Source: Gibbula magus (lineage: Eukaryota > Mollusca > Gastropoda > Trochida > Trochidae). From it: a DNA stretch of 64,000 nucleotides. Positions 23,992 through 35,937 of this stretch are shown here, piece by piece. The notes under the pieces are model-generated. The model was not told where the DNA came from. It searched no databases and saw nothing but the letters and a program-made list of their open reading frames with translations. The translations under genes were made by a program, and so were the position numbers. The stretch lies in the NCBI GenBank assembly GCA_936450465.1, contig OW388293.1, positions 45,543,040-45,607,039 on the forward strand, given 5' to 3'. Each line of letters begins with the position of its first letter. Position 1 is the first letter of the stretch.

Positions 23992-24036
23992 ATTGGTTGT
24001 AGAAGTCCTGCTGTTATTACCTGGAGTATAATAAAG
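23992..24036 (+). promoter_or_regulatory. Core promoter of copy 2: inverted CCAAT box and TATA element
   Basis: ATTGG (reverse CCAAT) lies at 23992-23996 and TATAATAAAG at 24027-24036. The start codon is about 60-70 bases past the TATA element, leaving room for a transcription start near 24058. The whole region is nearly identical at copy 3 (52147-52191). Confidence 0.7.
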
Positions 24037-24097
24037 CGAGATGAAAATGAGTAAATCATATTGCGGCCTGATCAGTGAAGTGCAGTCACAAACAACA

Positions 24098-24143
24098 ATG
24101 AACGTCTTCGCATCTCTCCTCCTCTTGGCAAGCGTCAGCTCAG
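24098..24143 (+). CDS. Secreted-protein paralog copy 2, exon 1 (signal peptide)
   Basis: ATG at 24098 opens MNVFASLLLLASVSS, a typical short signal peptide with an N-region, a leucine-rich core and a small-residue cleavage site. Forty-six bases are followed by the donor GTAACT, leaving phase 1. An in-frame ATG at 24041 would add 19 polar residues, but it lies only five bases past the TATA element and so is probably upstream of the transcription start. The exon is identical in copy 3. Confidence 0.85.
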
Positions 24144-26985
24144 GTAACTATGACTCTAATTTATTTCATTTAGGGACCAGTCATTTATTACAGGGGTTGG
24201 GAAATACACATTTAACATACCAGTAATGGATTTATCATGTACTATGACCCCCACTAGCAATGTGTATGCCCATCTAAAGCTATCTGTATTATGTGTAGAT
24301 GTGTAACATCTAGGGTTAAAAGTATCTGTAAAAACAGAACCATTGGCTCTGTAGCTCATCATATACATATTATTTCAGGTATTGCAAAATGCAATAATAT
24401 TATATCTAAGGCTATTAACTGAAGACTAAAGGTAAAGACTATGTTAAGCAATAAGCCATTACTCAGTCCCCAAAAATTAAGTATCAACCCACATTTGTCA
24501 ACACAAAATTAAATTATTGCAGACTGTTACATTCTAAGGCAGACGTAACATGTATGTGTTTAAAGTTCACCATTCTCCTGATGAAGGGGAAAGGAACCAG
24601 AAACGTTGTGCATAAACAAAAATAAAAATGTCAAATGATGATGGCCCATACCATGTGACCATCCGGCCTCATAGGCTAAAAATATAGCAAATGTTCCTCA
24701 TTGTTTTAATGTCAACATTGGCAGTCATTTTTATATACTTGTTTAATAAAGTTTAAATATATGTATGTAGTTAGAAATCTGCAAAACTCAAGTAATTTTC
24801 CAATGTCCACTGAAGACGTTCAAATTCTGAACACCTTTTTCCTGTTTATCAAATGCTTTACAATACTTGCCCTCATTCCCTATTACAACTTTGAAGTCTA
24901 TTAAAAAGATTTTATTACCTAAACCTTTGTATTATTTGCATGACCCTCCCCTTGTGATTGTGACTGTGACTCTGAACCCATTCTTTGCTATTTACATTTA
25001 ATATTATATTAATGACTTAAATGATTAAAGAGAGTACAGTCTACAGTCATCAAAACAGACAACATTTGGACGTTCACATGTATTCGTTTGCGAAGACATA
25101 GATGTTAACGTTGCAACTGTTTGAGTACTTCACGTAGGTATCCGAACATTAGCGACCTCTACGTTGTTGTAGTGTAAATGGCTCAAAAATAGATTGATCC
25201 TTAATTTCCAAACTATTGTCTGAGTCACAGTCATGTCATAGTACGCCCCGCCCCATCCACACATAATTATAAAACGACCTCGAACGAAACAGACAATTGT
25301 AACTGTTGTAGTATTCAAACTACGATGCCAGTATGTTGATACACCGTTTTCAGTATGATTAACTCGTTCATACACCGTCCTCAGACAGTTGCCTTAAACT
25401 TCACGTGCAATGCATTATTTGACAAGAATGACAGATTATTACCTCTACGGACATTATATGTTGGAATTAATTGAGCATAAAATCGAGGCAATATACACTT
25501 GCAATTGATCATTAAGACAATTTTAATTTATCCATTTTAACAATGCCACAATTAGCACGGCGAACACTTTGAGAAATCATTGAGGCGTGACTGTGATTAA
25601 ACACAGACGAGTCCGTGGCGCCTCATTAATTAATTAATGATGACTATCACTACCGCTAGATGAATTTACGAGGTGTGTTAAATCGCCGAAAACACATCTT
25701 TATGCAATAATTATGTAATTGTCATCTGCGGAATTACCTAGTTGGATATCTAAACATAAATATTCTATATATGTAACATTTAAGTTGTTTGATTGAAGAT
25801 TTGTTAGTGAAATTAAAAATCAAAATGTTGCGAATGTAAGTTGAATTATGACTATCGCCGATACTGAGATTACTCCAGTGACGTCACAGAAGTCATCTCT
25901 TCAGAGGCCACACACCCGCAGACTTTCATTCTGGTCGCCGGGCCCAAAAATTGGGCGTTTTTTTAAATAGCCTCATATAAGTAAATTATGAACCGATTTC
26001 AGAAATTTAAAATTTAGCAATTGTCAAATTGACATCCCATTTTAATGAATCCGAATGTGGCCATACATCATTAATCTATACCTTAAAGGGAGAGTGAATT
26101 TTTCATGACGTTTTGTGTCAGATCGAATCCTTCTCTGCTAGTGTATTTATGGACTGCATCCAGGGGCACAAGAAACGATACCATACAAAGAACAAACTAA
26201 GATATTTCAATCCACGCGCAACACATACGACTGAAAAACATCACCTCATGTTTTCAGAAGCCATGAAACTAAATTTGAAATTTCAAAACATTATCTGTTA
26301 AGAATTCTAGGAAACACACGTTTCCAATCTCCTGAACTAGACGAGATAGAGTCAACAAAGGCCGTTTTGGCTTGTTTAATGACGTCCTACGGTAATGATG
26401 CGTCAACAAATGTATGTTCAAGAGGCTCATGTTAGTCAAAAACGTTAGGCTTAGCGCAATAAAACTTGGTTTGCAGAACAACCATCATATATAGATGTGC
26501 TTTTTTCAAGTTCTTGAGATTTGTTTTGAGTCGTGTTCATTGAAACGAAGCATTAAATTTGGTTCTGACGCAGAACTAAACAACTTTGACGCCTACATCA
26601 ATCCAACTTGGTTTGTGAAACAATCATAATGTGTAAACGTGCCTTTGGGATTTTTCAACTTCTTTGAATTTAATTGTTGGCCGTTTTCATGGACACACAA
26701 GATACAGTATATTTGACAAAATTTATGAACTAAAACACTGTTCTGTACGGATAAGCTCAATAAGCCCTATTTGGTATCGTCATGCGCATATGTGCCTTAA
26801 TGTATGTGGGAAATAAAATTATATATACATAAATTAACTCGACTGTTCTGTCTTAGAGAAAACAGCATTACGAAAATAAAGACTGTCTATTATAACGCAC
26901 ATTGTGTTCAAAATAAATGTGGTGTGGGTTGAGACAGCAAACACATGTCATACCCATTTCATTTTATTTATCTTCATTTTTACAG
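24144..26985 (+). other. Intron 1 of copy 2
   Basis: 2842 bases, GT-AG. It carries the 24990-26612 block shared with copy 1. At 24577-24650 there is a transposon-tail-like segment (CTCCTGATGAAGG, later CAGAAACGTTGTG and an A-rich run). Nothing else was recognised. Confidence 0.75.
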
Positions 26986-27204
26986 CCATGTCCTTCAAGT
27001 TGGATTTAGGCAGTAGCGAATCCCTTCCGACCGGGGTCACATGGTTCGATGAACTGACCGGACCGGACACAGGCTGTGCTAAGCGCGGCACTCTGAAGAT
27101 CAACATGACTGGCCATACCAATGTCAAATTCGACTTCAACTTTGCAGCCTCAAAGATCGGTTGGTTGATGAACATCGGTGACTCGAGCACTAACAATGGA
27201 GGTG
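26986..27204 (+). CDS. Secreted-protein paralog copy 2, exon 2
   Basis: The acceptor TTTTTACAG and donor GTGAGT give a 219-base exon, phase 1 at both ends. It reads AMSFKLDLGSSESLPTGVTW, then GCAKRGTLKINMTGHTNVKF, with the same single cysteine and NMT sequon as copies 1 and 3, and ends GWLMNIGDSSTNNGG. The exon itself is undamaged, so loss of function, if real, is recent and resides in exon 3. Confidence 0.85.
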
Positions 27205-28228
27205 GTGAGTCCAATGGAGTACCACTTCATTAAAGGGGCACGTTTTTTGCAATTTTTTTTTTTCAAATTTCCCATTTATAATGATAGTTTATGTTATTTA
27301 TATTTACTTTAGAGGTGTTAAACATCTTATTACAGGAACCAATTATCCGTAGTGGTAATAACGGTGTTGCCTATAAGGCAAAATTTGCATAGCGGCCATT
27401 TTATTGTGAACACATTTTATTATTTGAATGATAAAAACGATTCCCAAGGCTTTACGGAACTATGTACACTCATTTTTTAAAATTGTTTTCTTGAAGAGAG
27501 AATGGTCTTTTACTATTGGTGACATTATTTTTCAAATACTTTTCAACGACTTATTTGAGCGAAAAAACGTGCTACTGCCTCTTTCTTTGATTGAATTGAT
27601 GGTATCGATCAATCTTCTAGATAATTTCTTAGTGATCATGATAAGTGACAAAACAATCCATTTTTATCATATAAAATAAATACTGATGAGCATTGACATG
27701 ATTGTATTCGTAAAGCGTTTGACTTGCTTGTAATTAACCTTCTTGAGTCCCATTTTTAACTCACATTGGAGTATACACATGTGTTCTAGTAACTCACCCA
27801 AGTACATGATCACACGTGTTATGTTTCAATTCCTAATTAAGATTATTCATATAATAACGTCATATTTAAACAAATAAACTCACAAATGTCCGAACGTGAT
27901 ATCAACAGGCACATTCCTCAGTATTTCAGTCCATGCACACCTCCAACTCGGTAAACCTTACACATATTGATATTTTTCTCAAAGTCTGAGTTAGTGATGT
28001 TTAGACATACAAACTGATGCACATACATGTATCAAACTAGAATGTTAATGTATATTTGATCTGTATGTTTAGAATGTCAACTCCAGTATCTTATTATATC
28101 GATTAGACAACGCTTGACGTTAATCTTTACATCTAATACTTGAATATGATGTTGGCTGTAAATGAAATCGGAAAATTGTTTGACTATATGGCCCAGTGTT
28201 GAGTTGTACATTTATTTATTGCTTATAG
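27205..28228 (+). other. Intron 2 of copy 2
   Basis: 1024 bases, GT-AG. It is about twice the length of the copy 1 intron, mainly because of the MITE at 27234-27583. Confidence 0.8.
27234..27583. mobile_element. TTAA-type MITE, copy 2
   Basis: It follows a TTAA at 27230-27233 and begins AGGGGCACGTTTTTTGC. It ends with the complement GCGAAAAAACGTGCTACTGC then CTCTTT. Its body is collinear with 7534-7896. The right-hand TTAA is no longer recognisable. The corresponding intron of copy 3 (around 55140) retains a TTAA there without the insert. Confidence 0.75.
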
Positions 28229-28545
28229 GTGGAGTTGACTGCGAAGCGCAAGTTAAGGATGATGTGTTTTAAGTGTACCAAAAGATGAATGTCCTTGCGT
28301 ATTCGAGTACCTGGAGCCCAAGCTGGCCTGTTGACAATGACCTGTCCGTGATCGTACAAGATGGGTTCATCGGATGGAGCAACTTAGATGGAGTGTCGGA
28401 GTTTCGGTATGACACTGCCCTTTACTACGCGCTGAACACTGGCATCTACCTTGGCTTAAACCAAGTTGTGAGCGGTGAACCCAAGACAGGTACTGGCCTT
28501 TGCTTCGTCACTATCACTTTCGACGTACCCACCTCAGGAAAATAA
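28229..28545 (+). pseudogene. Secreted-protein paralog copy 2, exon 3 with premature stop
   Basis: The acceptor TGCTTATAG is intact. In frame with exon 2 the sequence reads GGVDCEAQVKDDVF and then TAA at 28270-28272, where copy 3 has AAA (Lys) in the otherwise identical context. Eight codons (DDGTQDRN in copy 3) are also missing before CEAQV. Beyond the stop the frame stays open to TAA at 28545 and keeps DLSVIVQDGFIGW, LYYALN, YLGLNQVVSG and GLCFVTITFDV. A protein stopping at residue 102 would lack the second domain. Recent pseudogenisation, a polymorphic null allele or an assembly error are the alternatives. Confidence 0.85.
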
Positions 28546-28566
28546 ACGTCACCAACTCACGTCGTG

Positions 28567-28572
28567 AATAAA
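28567..28572 (+). terminator. Poly(A) signal of copy 2
   Basis: AATAAA lies 22 bases after the ancestral stop, in the conserved 3'-end context shared with copies 1 and 3. Confidence 0.8.
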
Positions 28573-30530
28573 ACGTTAATTTCTCACGAATGTTTTGTTG
28601 CATTTGCGTTTTTTTTTTAATTATTTAGGACTGCTTTGTCATCCATTCTTGCTACATTCAGTTAGGATGCCAAATGTGCAATCATTATATAATTAGATAT
28701 AATTTGCAAGAAAACTGTTATTATACACTGGGGATGTGGTTTCAATTAGATCCCGATTAGGGGCTCCTGAAATCAGGTTCTAAAAGCCTATTTTCTTCTG
28801 TGTCACAAAATGAAAAACCCATAGAAAGGATGAATTCCGTGCACACATTCCTTAGTAAAAGGGGAATTGTCCGACTCCAAGGGATTTTACTTTGAAGTTC
28901 TTCTCAAATGCTAAAAGCAAAGAAAACCGTTTAATTGGCCATGAAGCCTAAAGTGTGCCTCATCTAAAGCTTGACGATCCACATAACAACTGGCTCTTCT
29001 GTTATGTTCACAACGGTGTCCAACCCTCTCGTTTGCCATCTGCAAACCTTTGAATTAGTTTATGGTTATTCCGCAGCTATTTTGTTTCAGATGTCTTCTC
29101 ATGAAGTCAATATTTTTTTTCAAAGGTTGGTCAATTCGAAGTTAAGGACAATACCCGAATTGTCGGTTAGGAGCACACATGTCATGAGTCTATGAACTCT
29201 TATATTCAGTTTTAATATATTGTTCTGGTGCTACTTTGTTGCACTTCTAACTATACTCTTCTAGAAAAGAAACGCATAGGTGAATATGTGACAATGGTGT
29301 GGCAAAAGCAAATGTACATACATGAATGATACTGAAGACAATGACAGTTTATATATTTTTGAAAAATTTGATGAGATCGAAAGTAAATTAACATGGGATA
29401 TATATCCAGAATGAGGCGATGTCCTTAGCACCAATTGTAACCACCCATCTGCTGTCTTGTGTTGGTCCTGATATAATTACACAAACGTCTGGCCAACATC
29501 TGAAAACTCGATAAATAGACAGCCTTACTGAAATACCCAAAGAGGACAACACATTATGAAGAATGATCAAATATCATTATATTTTTTCATTGAGACTACC
29601 AAGACTTTAGAAAGCAAAAGTAAAGTAAAGAAGTGCCATAGACGAGGCTTCATTACAATCTAAATGAATTGAGATCGACCGTATTGTTTATTTTAGGTTA
29701 TATCATGTTAATCAAACATCCACCAAGGCACAGGGCTGTCCAGTTTAACTCTGACATTTCGGCCTCATCTTGCCAGAACTTTCTCAAAACTAATTAAATG
29801 CCATTCCGAAAGCACTGATCTACCTAAGAATGTCCTGTTCGAAAATAAGGATATATGAAAAATAATGAAACCATTATAAAAATAGAGTTCATCAGGAATT
29901 ATGTTATTCATCATCTCTTACGGAAAGAATAAGATATCACATTAAATAAACCTAAGGTGTCATATTTGTGTCATTTTTGGAGGTAATTCCTTTCTCAGGT
30001 AAACCTCCTTTCAAGGCAATAAAGAACTCCCTTGGGCATTCTATAGAATATCCCTGGGACATTCTATACTAGAATATCCCTGGCCCTGAAAGTAGACTTT
30101 AACGTGAATTGTAAATTCCAGAATAACCCCATTTTATGTTTTAATTTCAATCACAGAACAAATCGAAAATGATTCAAAATGATTAAAATTTCACACTTGA
30201 CATGATGAGATTCAAACGTGCATCCCTTCGCTCCTTAAACTGGACACTCTACCACGGAGGCACGATGGACATGACAATGAAACGGTTAACAACTCTATCT
30301 ATAGTCACGTTTCCTTAACCTCAATATAACGATAGTAAGGGAGACATGCTCTTTATAGAGAGCGCGATTCACGAGCTTTTCGCGAAAGTCGAATAGTCCC
30401 CGGCTTAATAGTTTGCGCGATACTTTTTTGTTCAAGGCATGGCTATGTCATTTCATTGGAAACATGTTTCAATCACCGATTTTGATAAATTTGTTGCCTT
30501 ATTTTGCCTTTATATGGTTTTATATGACAG
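28573..30530. other. 3' flank of copy 2 and intergenic DNA
   Basis: Bases 28740-29180 are collinear with 63520-64000 downstream of copy 3, including CTCCTG, TTCCTTAGT and CAAACCTTT-AATTAGT words. From 29200 on I see no gene. Bases 29970-30090 contain short repeated ATTCTATA and GAATATCCCTGG words. Confidence 0.55.
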
Positions 30531-30665
30531 ATATAACACTCTCCCTCGGTTTTGGTTGAAAATGTAAACATTCGAGATCGAGGGAACCCTTGGGCCTTTG
30601 GCCTGTGGCTTCTCCCTCTCCTTCATGTTTACATTTTCAACCAAAACCTCGGGAGAGTGTTATAT
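30531..30665. mobile_element. 135-bp palindromic MITE-like hairpin
   Basis: The left arm ATATAACACTCTCCCTCGGT, continuing to AAATGTAAACA, is repeated almost perfectly in reverse at 30625-30665. The loop of about 54 bases includes CCTTGGGCCTTTGGCC. TA at each margin could be a target site. There is no coding capacity. Confidence 0.8.
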
Positions 30666-31984
30666 CCTTTACATAAGGCATTGCCCAGTAATCAAATTGA
30701 AAATTTATTAACAAATTCTGTTACACATTAATCCACATTCACTATAAATATTGTAGACCTTTGCATTTTATTGTTTTAGTTCTTAATTGTATTCTGGAAA
30801 TATCAACTGTCATTACATATTGAAACTCTGATCTGTTTCGAAAAATCCCGTTTCCCAATGGCTCCTTTTCAATTTCTAATATAATGTTGATACATGTATT
30901 TTATGAATAAATTCTCTTGAGCATCTGAGTGTAAGACTAAACCAGTCTCACACACAGACTGTGACACAGCACAGAAGTTTGAAGTAACCTGACACCTCTG
31001 TATTAGAACTAACGAGTTTAGCCCAGGTCAACATAATGCAATTACAAAACATGCAGACCATGGACTCACAGCCAGTGAATTATATATTTCAATTGTTGTT
31101 TTCCCAACACTTATTTATTTTTCTATCCTGCAGAAGAAGATGTGGTGTCACGATCTCATGTAGCTACTTCTAATAGTCTTATCTCATCATTTCATCACCA
31201 GTCATATTCAGTTCACATATCTCATGTAAAATAAAACATTTCTTAACTCCTCTTTAATTTATTCCTTTGCTGCCTGTCACAATTTTCAATTCATAGGCTA
31301 CTCAATAGTTCTCATTTCACACTGACTACATTAAATATGTCCATAATGTAGATATTAATCTTAAGTCGACATATATTTCACATTCCTATTAAATAAGATT
31401 AACTGCAAAGGTACTTTCTTTTCTTAATTTCAGCATTTTTCAAACCACATGTTTTAACTCTCACATCAAAAGATGAAATATTTCTCTGTCAGATCTTAAT
31501 TAGGGATTACATCGAATACAGATCACATAACATCTCAGAGTCCAAAACTTTTGGGCTGTGGCCCATATTAGGGGTCACAGCTTCACCAAATCTACAGTTT
31601 GGCCAATTGGCCAAAGTGTCTATACATAACATTTCAGCTCTCTGGAGTCATTTGGACTGATGTGACCCACATTCTGAGTCGAAGGGTCACCACATTTTCT
31701 TTAGCCAAGAAATATGTACATACATTCTGGAAAAGAAGTCATGCCATAAGTCCATCTGGCCTTAAAGACCTGATGAGCTAAACAATGAAGAAAATATCGC
31801 CCAAGATTAAGATCGACTGAAATAACAAACCTCAATGCAGAGCTGATCATCTACCAAGGCCTGGCACAAGGGGAGTTTATGTATTACAATAATATAGGAA
31901 AGTCGATCTAATGTTTTTAGATATGGCTTCATTACCACCTGAAATATTCAGTTTACACAATAGAACATCCTGCTTCATGAGACC
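30666..31984. other. Intergenic stretch without recognisable features
   Basis: AT-rich. Bases 31560-31785 read like an old dispersed repeat (TTGGCCAATTGGCCAAAG, then GGTCACCACATTTTC), but I found no second copy in the window. Confidence 0.5.
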
Positions 31985-32266
31985 AGGCGAGGTAAGGTGA
32001 GGTGAATTGGGGTTTAACGCCGCTTTCAAGAGTATTTCACTTATATCGCGACTGCTAGTATTATGGCAGGAAGAAAGCTATGAATTGCGATGAAACCTGT
32101 GAGCATCGTCTGGAACTAGCGAACCATGGGTGGTACAATGCAGAAATTCAGTGTAGCATTGCACCCAAACCTTACTGTTTGTAGAAGAATTCTCTACTGC
32201 AGGATTCGAACCCCTGACCTCTTGATCCGAAGCCGAACGCGCTAACCACTGCGTTAACCCGCCCAT
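31985..32266 (-). mobile_element. tRNA-derived SINE, family S1, antisense copy
   Basis: On the minus strand it begins with a tRNA-like head (GGCGGGTTAACGCAG, later the B box GGTTCGAATCC as reversed CCTGCAGGATTCGAACCCCT). The body follows with AAACAGTAAGGTTTGGGTGC, and the tail ends GGCGTTAAACCCCAATTCAC. Head, body and tail match 57734-58043; a headless copy lies at 45405-45580. Confidence 0.88.
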
Positions 32267-32539
32267 CAGTGGGAGGAAGGTCAAGGGCAGTTACAATGGT
32301 TGGACAGGCGCTAGTTTCAGTGCTTCTGAAATGTCATATGCAGCACCTAGATTCAAATGGGTGTCGAGTTTGAATTATTGGGACATTGGACTTTGACGAT
32401 ACAAAATTATTTTGATTTGAGTCGAGAGAAAGACGTTGCCAACCTTTGGTGAGGACACGTTATGTTGATGATAGAATGTTCCAGTTTATCATATAATTGA
32501 GATGGTGTTATCGGTGCAATAAAGCAATGGGATAAACCT

Positions 32540-32757
32540 GGGTTGCGTTCAATAACAGCGAGCGCTTAAATTGCTCATTGATCGCTCAATGTAGCGCTCA
32601 ATGTAGCGCTCATTCTCTCTTGAACGATATAGTGCAAATTCCTCAAAGTTTGCTCGCCTTGCTACGTAGCGCTTCATTGAGCAATCGCGTTCAAGATAGG
32701 TCTAAAAGTAATCGCTCATTGAGCGATTACTTTGAAACCTATCTTGAACACGGCCCT
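32540..32757. mobile_element. MITE-like element ending in a 61-bp palindrome
   Basis: The outer ends GGGTTGCGTTCAA and, reversed, GGGCCGTGTTCAA form inverted repeats. Bases 32689-32749 are a near-perfect palindrome: GTTCAAGATAGG, then AAGTAATCGCTCATTGAGCG and the reverse. GCGCTCA and TGAGCGA words recur throughout. No protein is encoded. Confidence 0.75.
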
Positions 32758-33456
32758 GTATCCACATCTTATAAGTATACAAAATAGGTCAAAGGTCAAA
32801 TACACGAACTAGTTTCGCAAAATTCCGTACATCTCATGCTAAAATTGGTTACGGGAGTATTTTTGCTGCAGTTCATATTCTAATTAACAATACTTTGATA
32901 TGGTACAGACCATTTATATTTTAACCAATTAAAGATAATTGTAGATGTGTTCCAAAATCCAGTGCACTATTGGCCATCATCATGCAGCGAGTACTTTAAA
33001 TTTCTTGTATACAAAACGAATATTGATTTGGACTGGAGACACCGACGGAACTAACTATTTAGCAGTTCTTTGAGGGATGAACATACGTTATTAGGTACAT
33101 GAATTTATACGTTTTCTCACAAATATAGAAAAGAACCCAAGCTTGCAAACAATACCGTTTAGTCTGAAAGATACCGCCATTCAGCATGAGCAATGCAAAG
33201 CAGGTTTTCAAACGTTGAACTAGAGTTATTTCCCTTGCTCTGGCTACGTGAAAAACGATATATGAGCGTTTGTAAATTATCAAATAATTATGAACTGATT
33301 AAAGCATTCTTCGTTAACAGCAAATCGAGGGTCTATTGTCGACATTCAGCATGTTTTAAAATGCTTCATTAAAGGGAGGATTCTGTCGCCATCACGAAAA
33401 CATGCTATAGTGTACCTAATTTAAAAACTGTTTAATAACTAAAGACACACACTAGC
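32758..33456. other. Intergenic stretch without recognisable features
   Basis: No supported gene. The frame at 33059-33283 on the minus strand has no domain. Confidence 0.5.
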
Positions 33457-34479
33457 AGTATACATGTGACTATACCACAAAAATGTGGTGACCTTTACGT
33501 GACCTTGGAATGTTAGGTCATGGGATCCATTATAACAAATTTTTAATTTCTGTGATTATGTCATTTTGAATGACGTCAGGGGGCTCAGGTGACCTTTAGG
33601 GCACCTTGGAATGTGTGGTCAAGGGATCCATCATTTTTAATTCCTATCTTTCCGCCATTTTGAATGATAATAGTCATTTCATAGAGATCTTCCTGCCATG
33701 TTTGAATGACGTCAGTCATTCAAATATATCTTCCCATCAATCAAATCTCTCCATTTTTGTTGTAATCAGCAATTAATATTTTTTATCTGTCATATTTGAC
33801 CGATGTCAACAGTTTATAGATTGAACTTTTAATACAAGTGTCTAATACTTTTTAACCATTTTGATTAAGAGCTGACCAAATTTAATGACATGACTCGGAT
33901 TACGAATGTTTTAAATAAATACCACTACTCGTGTTGTCTATAAAATATTATGTTTGTAAATTAAGTAAAAGTTACTTAACAAGATGTGATTGACCATTTG
34001 GTAAGTAGCCCCATGGAAATACCAACGGAAGTGCACAGGATATAACATCTCAAGTGACCGGTCATGCTTCAATAAGAACTGAGAGAGCGACTACTGAATA
34101 CTCAGTGGTTATTTCTTTTATTACATAATGCCTTCTTATATTCAGAAATGTAATACAATGGGCCGATGAATGTAAATGCTTGAAATGCCCTAGTGTATTT
34201 GTTGGAAGGATGAATAACATTTTATGATAATGGTTTTACATAATTTTAGACAGTAATACTAGAATTGAATTTATTCTAATCCTTCAATTAACATACATAC
34301 ACCGTTTGAGGTACATATCCGATATTAGATGTGTTTAATGAAATTTATACGATGTTGTTATGGTTGAAAAAGTATCTAAAATATTGTAGTTAGGATATCT
34401 TACAATGCATTCAGTTAACGTTATGCAACAAATGCTTTTACATAAGAGAGACGCTGTTAACTAGTCATAAAGGTCAAAC
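33457..34479 (+). repeat. Left terminal inverted repeat
   Basis: It pairs with 38740-39683. The outer half carries two imperfect direct repeats built from GGTGACCTTT, GGAATGT, GGGATCCAT and CATTTTGAATGA words. The stretch from about 33715 to 33855 has no counterpart on the right, where some 140 bases have been lost. The last shared word is GGTCAAAC. Confidence 0.85.
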
Positions 34480-34781
34480 GCATTGCAGTCACCAATCGAT
34501 ACATCTCAAATGCAACTGGCACATCCTATTTTTTGGTAAAGGCAGGTGAACACCTATTACAAAAAGTGGACCTTTTGACCTGTCACAAAATGTTACCAGG
34601 AACGATATGCCAGCTCAAAGGATGAGAAAAAACAAGGAAAGAAGAAGAGAAAGATTATGAAATATCACAAAACATTGAAAACGCTTTTATTAAAATTAAT
34701 AAAAAGAGATGAATTAAAAGTTATGTATGTTTGTTGTGTATATATACAATGTCATGACAGTAATTTGATTAGTTGGGCATC

Positions 34782-35808
34782 ATGACGCGTTGGGAAGAGT
34801 ATCCGAGCAAGATCTATTATGATCCAAATCATCCTGGAAGTTATGCTGGTCCAAAAAAGCTATACGAAGCTGTAAAAACTGAAGGACAGTTTAAAATTGG
34901 TCTTCATCGCATCAAGAAATGACTGAAAGGTCAGGAAACATACACCATGACTCGTGAACTGAGGAGAACATTTCCAAGAAATACATGTTGTTGAAGGTAT
35001 AGCTAGTCATTGGCAAGCTGATCTGATGAATATGGTCAGTTTAGCTAAATGTAATGATGGTGTCAAATATATATTAGTCATTATCGATTTATTTTCACGT
35101 TTTCTATGGACCTATCCACTCAAGTCTACCAAGGGTCAAGAGATGGTAATAGCATTGACAGACTTATGGAAGACACAAGATCGTCGCCCTGGTATATTTC
35201 AATCTGATATGGGTTCAGAATTTAAGAATTAATGGGTGAAATCCTTTTTGAAAAAGCACAAGGTAACCCAATTATTTACGTTGAATGAGACGAAATCTCC
35301 TTTTGCCGAGAGAGTGATCAAAACGATTAAAATGCGATTGTATAGATACATGTTGAAAACCTATACCTATAGATACGTAGATATTATATCAAAAATTGTG
35401 AAAAGTTATAATGATTCAGTTCATCATATGTTGGGTCAATCTCCCGCTGGTGTGAATACAACTAATGAAGGAGAAGTGAGGTTATCATAGTATTTGATCA
35501 AGACCAAGCACCAGAAACCACCCAGGAAGAATGCAAAACGAAAAATTACATTCAAAGTAGGTGATTAAGTTCGAATAAGTCATTTGAAAGGAAAATGTGA
35601 CAGTGGGTATCAAGAGAAATGGTCAGGTGAAATCTTTACCATCACCAGACGCTATTGGTCTCAAGACAACGACTTGTACAAACTAAATGATTGGGGAGGT
35701 GACCCTATCGAGGGTTCACTCTATGCTGTTGAACTTCCACGAGTTACTGAAAATCCAGATCAAGAATACAGGATACAAGACATCATCAAAAAAAAAAACA
35801 AGAAATAG
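34782..35808 (+). pseudogene. Polinton-like retrovirus-type integrase, broken
   Basis: The N-terminal part runs from ATG at 34782 to a TGA near 34919 and shifts frame near 34975. The catalytic core then follows in one frame: ASHWQADLMNM with the first Asp, YILVIIDLFSRF, FQSDMGSEF with the second Asp, and KSPFAERVIKTIK with the Glu, giving a DDE triad. A C-terminal part with WSGEIFTITRRYW resembles a chromodomain-like or SH3-like end. In-frame stops at 35230, 35488 and near 35566 interrupt it. Such enzymes insert Polinton DNA into the host genome. This copy cannot be translated whole. Confidence 0.85.
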
Positions 35809-35937
35809 ACAGCAAGAAGTGTTAGTGAAATGGTTACATTGGCCTAAGAAATACAACTCGAGGATTCCAGAGGAAGACATGAGTCAGTATCAGACCCTAT
35901 AAAAGAAGAAAATATACTTTATCCGTAGTCATAAGGA

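Larger units (their letters stand above)
19443..24100 (+). repeat. Upstream block of copy 2, paralogous to 48040-52255
   Basis: Starting with ACTCAAACAGA and TTTCAACTCATCA, this block is collinear with 48040-52255 upstream of copy 3. It is interrupted in both by independent insertions. No gene is conserved across the two blocks apart from a shared LINE fragment. The duplication unit therefore includes at least 4 kb of 5' flank. Confidence 0.8.
23646..24287. repeat. 42-bp inverted repeat flanking promoter and exon 1 of copy 2
   Basis: The arm at 23646-23687 (ACAGATAGCTTTAGAGGGGC, then ATACACATTGCTAGTGGGGGTC) recurs in reverse complement at 24246-24287 with one mismatch. Only the upstream arm has a counterpart at copy 3 (around 51787-51828), so the intronic arm was added in copy 2. 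Confidence 0.85.

Noticed and set aside
24041..24226. Longer N-terminus of copy 2 from the in-frame ATG at 24041
   Set aside because: The ATG is five bases past the TATA element, so it should lie upstream of the transcription start, and the added residues would bury the signal peptide.
24577..24625. Hammerhead-ribozyme-like core, CTGATGA ... GAAAC, and a similar one near 43634
   Set aside because: The core words are present, but flanking bases do not form a convincing stem I and stem III is at most two pairs; more likely a retroelement tail.
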